Of a DNA stretch of 64,000 bases, positions 62,965 through 64,000 are shown one piece after another. The position numbers and the translations under genes are program-made. The DNA is from LMUY01 sp964245075. GTDB taxonomy: Bacteria; Pseudomonadota; Alphaproteobacteria; Acetobacterales; Acetobacteraceae. The notes beneath the pieces were generated by a model, which worked only from the letters and a program-made list of their open reading frames with translations, ran no database searches and was not told the origin of the DNA. The stretch covers positions 121,078 to 185,077 of the forward strand of contig CAXTLC010000001.1 of assembly GCA_964245075.1 (NCBI GenBank). Reading direction: 5' to 3'. Within the stretch, counting starts at the first letter, position 1. The number at the start of each line of letters is the position of its first letter.

Positions 62965-63074
62965 CTTAGCACTCCTTACAGGCTGTATAACCTAGCCCAG
63001 CAACCAGTGCTGGAATAGGCCAAGGCCGGTGTTGTCGCCGCATCCATTCAGGCATTGTTTCTGATGGACGTAGG

Positions 63075-63503
63075 TCACCTCGTGCACCAGATGGGCTGTG
63101 TCCGGGTGCTCCAAAACATTAGTGCTATTCCGCCCAACCCAACGCAGAAGATCGGCAGGCTGGCGAAGAACCCTACTTCAGAGCGTACTACAAGACCTAT
63201 GGCCAAAAGGCAAAAACACACAACTAACCGCGCCAGAACTTGCGCATTGCCTGCGTCAATCGCCACACCCCCACATTGTTCAGAAACGAAGGCTGGAGAA
63301 TTTCGCGTGTGCCTATCAGCGGCAAGCGGCAGAGCGCCAGTTGATAGCGTGTGCCCGGCGCGAAGTATCTCGATAGCTACGACGCGGCCATCGGAATCGA
63401 AATCCAGCACGATGCCCGGTGAGACTTCCTCGGATTCAACCACGGCAGCGTCGGTCATCCGCAAGTAGATTGCGTCGGCAGATGCGTCATAGCTTGTCTT
63501 CAT
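63075..63503 (-). CDS. DUF2283 protein with C-terminal membrane hairpin
   Basis: 142 residues. Residues 1-50 are a DUF2283 domain (MKTSYDASADAIYLRM, ESEEVSPGIVLDFDSDGRVV, AIEIL), a small fold usually found next to DUF4258 proteins and thought to be an antitoxin-like partner. DUF2283 proteins normally end near residue 70. Here the frame continues to a tail with two strongly hydrophobic stretches (LVVCFCLLAIGLVV and FFASLPIFCVGLGGIALMFW), predicted membrane helices. The ATG overlaps the DUF4258 stop by 17 nt. The tail could be genuine or a read-through of non-coding sequence. Confidence 0.75.
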   Translation of the reverse strand: MKTSYDASADAIYLRMTDAAVVESEEVSPGIVLDFDSDGRVVAIEILRAGHTLSTGALPLAADRHTRNSPAFVSEQCGGVAIDAGNAQVLARLVVCFCLLAIGLVVRSEVGFFASLPIFCVGLGGIALMFWSTRTQPIWCTR

Positions 63504-63741
63504 AGCTTTGCCCCGCGATAAAGAAGGCAGTCACGACCCTTATATCGCCTTCGTCAGGCCTGTGAGCAACACGCAAGACGCAGTTGCCACACTCGGCAAT
63601 CCGCTTGAACGATTGAGTGACAAGGGCGTCGGCCGGGTCTGGGCGCTGGTAATCTGGCTGCTCAATCGTCTCTGTGATCCATCGAAGCGGCAGCCGCCGT
63701 TCTTCCATCATCCCAGCCGCGTGGATCGACAGAACGATCAC
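63487..63741 (-). CDS. DUF4258 protein, putative toxin-like partner
   Basis: 84 residues. The IHAAGMMEERRLPLRWITET start and the PDEGDIRVVTAFF end match DUF4258, small RelE/ParE-like proteins often paired with DUF2283. Whether it is toxic is not shown by sequence. It starts at GTG 63741, which overlaps the valS stop (GTGA), so ribosomes finishing ValRS may reinitiate here. It in turn overlaps DUF2283. A native promoter inside valS is the alternative. Confidence 0.8.
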   Translation of the reverse strand: MIVLSIHAAGMMEERRLPLRWITETIEQPDYQRPDPADALVTQSFKRIAECGNCVLRVAHRPDEGDIRVVTAFFIAGQSYEDKL

Positions 63742-64000
63742 TCGATCCGCTTGAACGCCGCTTGCAACCGAAGGATCTCGGCTTGAAAGGCCGTCAACCG
63801 GTCCCGGTTCTCCTCCACCACCTCCGGCTTGGCACGGGCCAAGAAGTCGGGCTGGGCCAGCTTGGCTTCCACCTTGCCCGCCTCCGCCGTCGCCTTCGCC
63901 AGGTCGCGCTGGAGGCGCGCCTTCTCCTTGGCGATGTCGATCAGACCCTCCAGCGGCAGCACCACGACGGCCTCGTCCAGGCCGAGCACGGCGCTGTTGC
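63738..64000 (-). CDS. valS: Valyl-tRNA synthetase, C-terminal end
   Basis: The last ~87 codons of ValRS; the gene enters from the right edge of the window. The sequence VVVLPLEGLIDIAKEKARLQ, then an alternating charged coiled coil (AEAGKVEAKLAQPDF, EENRDRLTAFQAEIL), is the C-terminal coiled-coil arm that contacts tRNA(Val). The stop TGA (63738-63740) overlaps the DUF4258 GTG. Confidence 0.93.
   Translation of the reverse strand, partial: NSAVLGLDEAVVVLPLEGLIDIAKEKARLQRDLAKATAEAGKVEAKLAQPDFLARAKPEVVEENRDRLTAFQAEILRLQAAFKRIE

Overview
This is a GC-rich window with dense coding on both strands and frequent GTG/TTG starts and 4-nt ATGA/GTGA overlaps. The gene content points to an alphaproteobacterium, most likely of the Acetobacteraceae/Rhodospirillales: gatAB; a dacC-tmk-holB-metG-tatD-MBL run; an ispE-TPR-ETF:quinone oxidoreductase-UDG-Slt-moaB neighbourhood; rnhB next to a CcrM-type GANTC methylase; and [2Fe-2S]-type ilvD. 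It is a draft scaffold with three 100-N gaps (14137-14236, 17622-17721, 23866-23965). Two of them are flanked by identical sequence, so those contigs really overlap.

Region 1 (1-5.9 kb): the end of gatA, then gatB, a small accessory patch (a MORN-repeat gene broken by an in-frame TGA, and a small lipoprotein), a PduO-type cobalamin adenosyltransferase, a CDF metal transporter, a DUF6134 exported protein and tRNA-Ser(UGA). Region 2 (6-15 kb): an envelope and replication run on the plus strand: LpxR-like deacylase, MltB-type and RlpA-type wall enzymes, D,D-carboxypeptidase, tmk (apparent CTG start), holB, metG, tatD with a 12-bp minisatellite in its 3' end, and a metallo-beta-lactamase-fold hydrolase. 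Region 3 (15-24.6 kb): a secreted beta-propeller, tRNA-Gln(UUG) overlapped by the 3' end of ispE, a TPR lipoprotein broken by a gap, ETF-QO, a divergent family-4 UDG, a soluble lytic transglycosylase and moaB.

Region 4 (24.6-57.5 kb) is a sugar and polyol utilisation supercluster with five ABC importers. A nearly continuous minus-strand run (36997 down to 24640) carries a CUT2 importer, a xylose-dehydrogenase-like SDR, a mannitol-dehydrogenase-family enzyme, a CUT1 polyol importer (SmoEFGK type), xylulokinase and a ClC channel/transporter. An OprB porin diverges from it. Next come a lipoprotein/MFS/CUT2 module, an MFS transporter divergent from an IclR regulator, and a galactofuranose-type importer (YtfQRT-YjfF like). 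The last module is a minus-strand operon: AraC regulator, CUT2 binding protein, ATPase, permease, erythritol/L-threitol dehydrogenase and FGGY kinase. Together these cover outer-membrane entry, uptake, oxidation to keto-sugars and phosphorylation.

Region 5 (57.7-64 kb) returns to housekeeping genes: a PA0069-type radical SAM protein, rnhB, ccrM, a cupin, ilvD and the 3' end of valS. A DUF4258/DUF2283 toxin-antitoxin-like pair is hooked by a GTGA overlap onto the valS stop codon. Its DUF2283 partner has an unusual predicted two-helix membrane tail. No CRISPR array, prophage, rRNA or intact insertion sequence was seen.
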